From Hyaloscypha bicolor E (Eukaryota; Ascomycota; Leotiomycetes; Helotiales; Hyaloscyphaceae), in contig NW_020194519.1 in the NCBI RefSeq assembly GCF_002865645.1, positions 126,573 to 190,572 on the forward strand: a stretch of 64,000 nt of DNA. Direction: 5' to 3'. The position numbers were made by a program, and so were the translations under genes. The notes beneath the pieces were generated by a model. It did no database searches. It was not told the origin of the DNA and was given only the letters and a program-made list of their open reading frames with translations. This document shows, in pieces, positions 60,589-64,000 of the stretch. Each line of letters starts with the position of its first letter. Within the stretch, counting starts at the first letter, position 1.

Positions 60589-62300
60589 ATTATATTTTCT
60601 TTATAATTTTCTAGTTTAATTATAAGATTATATTTATAATACTAAGCTTTTTTTTTACTAGATAAGCTTCGGAAATAATATTTATATAGAACTCTTTAAT
60701 AATTATAATATTATAAAGAATTAGATCTTTAGTATATAGTTCTATAAATCTATTAATTATATTTTTAATTATATAAATAATATATCTAATAATTAGAAAA
60801 CTAGTTATTTCTATTTTTATATAATTATTAATTTTTATCTTAATAAAAATACTAGAATTAATTAGATTCTTACTATTAATCAGATATATAATATTATAGT
60901 TATCTAATAAAATATTTTAAGAAAATAGATATTTTAATAAATTAAATATTATATAGATTTCCTAATCTGGGTTCTAGATTATAAATATAGGATTTACTAG
61001 AATAGTATTAAAATTTCTAGAAAATTAGGTTCCGGATATTTTAGGCTTTTTTTTTTTAAAAAAAAACTAGTACCAGATATTAGTTTCTTTATAGCTCATT
61101 TATTAGTAATTTTTATATTATATTTCTCTTTTAGCTAAGGTTTTAGATATTTAATTAAAAGCCTTTTCCGGATTTTTCTAATCTATTTCTTATTAGATTT
61201 AAATTTTATTTAAGTCTTATTTAATTTAGTAATTATAATTTCTATAATAATATAACTAAATAAATCCTATTAGTATTTAAAGTTCTTAGTATTCTTATAA
61301 GAATACTTATAGTATTTATATTTATTTAAATCGGGTTTATTATCTAATCTTTTACCAGATTAATTCCCGAATATAATAAAGATTATAGAAGCTTTCAAAT
61401 ATTTAGTATTCTAATTTTCTAAATAATTTAATTAAATACCTGGCTATATTATTCGAATATAAAAATTAGAAGCTCTAGTTTATCTTTTCTATATAGATTA
61501 TTAAACTATTTTATTATTTAGATTAGTATAAACTTTTCCTAGAAAGCTATTAAGAATTTAATTACTATTAAAGTATTTTTAATTTTAGTAATTTTAAAAG
61601 CTTTAATATAATTAAATACTCTTTTCTAATTAGTAAACTATTACTTTAGGCTTATTTCTCTTTTATTTACTTATAATAGAATCGAGCTATATACTTTCTA
61701 AATAATAGTAATTTATACTATATTTATAAAACCGTGTTTTATTAATAAAGCCTTAAGAATCTTATAAATAGAATTCTATTTATTCTTTTTAAATCCTAAA
61801 ATAAAGTTTATAAAGATCTCTATATTAACTATTTAATAAAGCTATTATTTAATTATATAATAGTATACTAGCTTATTTATCTAGTCTAGTTTCTTGATTT
61901 TATAATTCTATAAAAATACTAAATAGTAATCTCTAATATTCCCGAATATTATAGGCTAAAGAAATACTAGTTTTAATTCTTTTTTAATTATAAATTAAAT
62001 AAATTAATCTTATTCCAGATATTATTATTACTAGCTACTTTATAGAAAGTATTAAACTAATTCGCCTAGAAATTGTAGTTTTTTAAAATAATAATCTTAA
62101 TTATAGCTTCTAATATAATTATAATTAAGCTTATAGAAATAATAGAAACTATAGAAATAGTTTCTATTAATTAGTTAATAATAGAAATATAAATTAAAAT
62201 ATAATTTTTAAAGAAATAAATTAAATAAAGTTTTAAAGACTTTTTATAATATATTAATTAAGAAGCTTATTAATATAAGGCCGGGCTTATAACTAATATA
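60589..62300 (-). mobile_element. Copia element, gag/protease part (segment 3 of 3)
   Basis: A minus-strand, stop-riddled frame includes KPDLNKYKYYKYSYKNTKNF near 61330, which fits a gag zinc-knuckle area with Cys-to-Tyr changes. Possible protease sequence follows toward 60900. Position and strand are those expected for the 5' part of the Copia whose integrase and RT lie at lower coordinates. The outer end and LTR are not defined. Confidence 0.45.
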
Positions 62301-62864
62301 TATAAAGATTATAAAATAGAGAGTTATATTAAATAATAAAAGAATTAATTAAACTAGCTAGAAAAGAGCTTAAATAAAATATAAAGCTTTAGAAAATAAG
62401 TATATAGATCCTAACTAAATAAAGTAATTATACTAGTTCTAATTTAGTAATTCTTACTATAATAAACTTTTATTAATTAGTTTAATACTGTTATATTTAT
62501 TAATATTAGGCTCTAATATTATTTATTTTATATTATAACTAAATAAAACTAGACTATTAATATTAATTTAAATAATTTATATTTATAAATTTTTTATAAA
62601 TAATATAAATATATTTCTTAAACTATATTATATTACGTTTTATTAATTCGTTTATTCTTATTTACTAATATATAAAATACTTATATTATTTATATTATTT
62701 TAATTTGTTTTTATTAAATATATTAATAAAACTATTTATATATTTTCATTTATTTTCATTTAATTTTTAAATATTTATTTCTTAATATTATTATAATTAT
62801 AGAAACTAATATTTCGGCTTTTATTTTATTTTTATTTTTATATTAATATTAATATATTATTATT

Positions 62865-62930
62865 AATATAAATATATTATTCTTAATATAAATATATTAT
62901 TCTTAATATAAATATATTATTATTAATATA
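62865..62930. repeat. 20-bp tandem repeat, AATATAAATATATTATTCTT
   Basis: About three consecutive copies, the last altered to TATT. Confidence 0.85.
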
Positions 62931-63564
62931 TTTTACTTTCAAAATTTCTAATTAAATAATATACTATTATATTAGTATTTAATTTAATATTAAAATAGAA
63001 CTTTATTCTTATTATTTTTGTTAATTTTATTATTAATAATTCTAGTTATAATATTAAATTTTAATAATTTTAAAATATTATTAATATTTTCTATTTTTTT
63101 TCTAAATATTTAATTAAAAACAAAACAGTTATTAAATAATATTATATTATTATTTTAATTATTAAACTTTATTTAGTTATTATTCTAATTACTTTTTATT
63201 ACTATTTTATTATTTTCGAACTATAATATTTTCTTTTATTTCTTTTTCTCAAATTCTAAACTTAAATCTTAATTTGTATTATCTTTAATATTAATAATTA
63301 TTTTAGTAACTTTTTTATTTCTAAATCTAATTATACTAGTTTCTTTTATTCTTTTATTCTTATTTACTATTTAATACAATTATTAATAATCTTAAAACTT
63401 TAATTATAATTAAACTTTTTTTAAATAATCTATTATTTTTTATTTTTTATTAATAATTAAAAAATTAAAAAATTCTAATTCTAATTAAATATATTTATAT
63501 ATTATTTTATTCGTTTATAATTATATAATTTTATATTATTATTAAATCCTAATATTAATTTATA

Positions 63565-63721
63565 TTAATTATTATATTTTAATTAAAAGCTTTATCTTTT
63601 ATTATATATTAATTTTATAAATATATAATTTTTAATTAATTAATGTAATAATTTTTAATTAACTTTTATAAAATTAATATATAATAAAAGATAAAGCTTT
63701 TAATTAAAATATAATAATTAA
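63565..63721. repeat. Perfect 56-bp inverted repeat (157-bp palindrome)
   Basis: Arms 63565-63620 and 63666-63721 are exact inverse copies (each contains AAAAGCTTTATCTTTTATTA or its inverse), separated by 45 bp. It could form a cruciform, or be a MITE with lost duplications. Confidence 0.85.
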
Positions 63722-64000
63722 ATTTATTTATAATTCGCTTTTTTTATTATAAGCTAATTAGAACTTTAATTAATACTTTTATTTTTACTATTTTATTTTT
63801 TAATATATAATTATTAATATAGCTATTTTTTGGGGAATTATATAAATAGTTATAAAATATAATTATATAATCTTATATTTTATAAATAATTTAATTAGTA
63901 AACTAGATTTTATTATACTTAATAAATTTGGGAATTATATATTATTACTAAATTAATATTACTTAATTAGTATTTATAAATTAGAAAAAAACCTAGCTAA

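Larger units (their letters stand above)
62301..64000. other. A+T-rich decayed DNA, no gene seen
   Basis: Very low G+C with no coding signal on either strand. It contains the tandem repeat and the long palindrome listed separately. Confidence 0.5.

Overview
This window looks like nuclear DNA of a filamentous ascomycete (Pezizomycotina). The genes have short 46-126 nt introns with fungal-type splice sites. They encode fungal families: a NACHT-ankyrin NLR-like protein, a caspase-like/GMC/hydrolase fusion, an amidase, and PD-(D/E)XK-like, FunK1-like and 2EXR proteins. Composition is sharply split. Gene-bearing DNA at about 1-10.5 kb and 18.8-46.5 kb has ordinary base composition. Two blocks, 10.6-18.7 kb and 46.6-64 kb, are extremely A+T-rich, with C-to-T and G-to-A decay typical of repeat-induced point mutation (RIP). 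The exact species cannot be told from the sequence; a leotiomycete or dothideomycete is only a guess.

Layout. 0-10.5 kb: a PD-(D/E)XK-like gene (1212-4441) lies between two pieces of one decayed FunK1-type gene on the opposite strand, followed by SANT-like and NLR-N-terminal remnants, a secreted single-pass membrane protein gene (7576-8483, minus), a minisatellite and a foldback element. 10.5-18.8 kb: a full-length, RIP-destroyed Gypsy element with two 205-bp LTRs and a younger, non-RIPed solo LTR inside it. 18.8-46.5 kb: the gene island. It holds a TPR protein, an amidase, a 1781-residue caspase-like/GMC oxidoreductase/alpha-beta hydrolase fusion (minus), two unknown proteins, a decayed 2EXR gene (minus) and a 2074-residue NACHT-ankyrin protein. 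46.6-64 kb: a nested transposon pile. A minus-strand Copia element is split by a plus-strand Gypsy element (274-bp LTRs), which is itself split by a solo LTR. The same Copia is split again by a non-autonomous LTR element (224-bp LTRs) that carries an hAT-like MITE. The target-site duplication of every insertion in the nest can be read directly.

The host genes do not form an evident pathway. The unifying themes are defence-type or rapidly evolving fungal families (NLR, caspase-like fold, FunK1, PD-(D/E)XK-like) lying beside RIP-silenced transposon islands. The most unusual single gene is the caspase-like/GMC/hydrolase fusion. All spliced models below were checked by hand for reading-frame continuity; no database search was possible.
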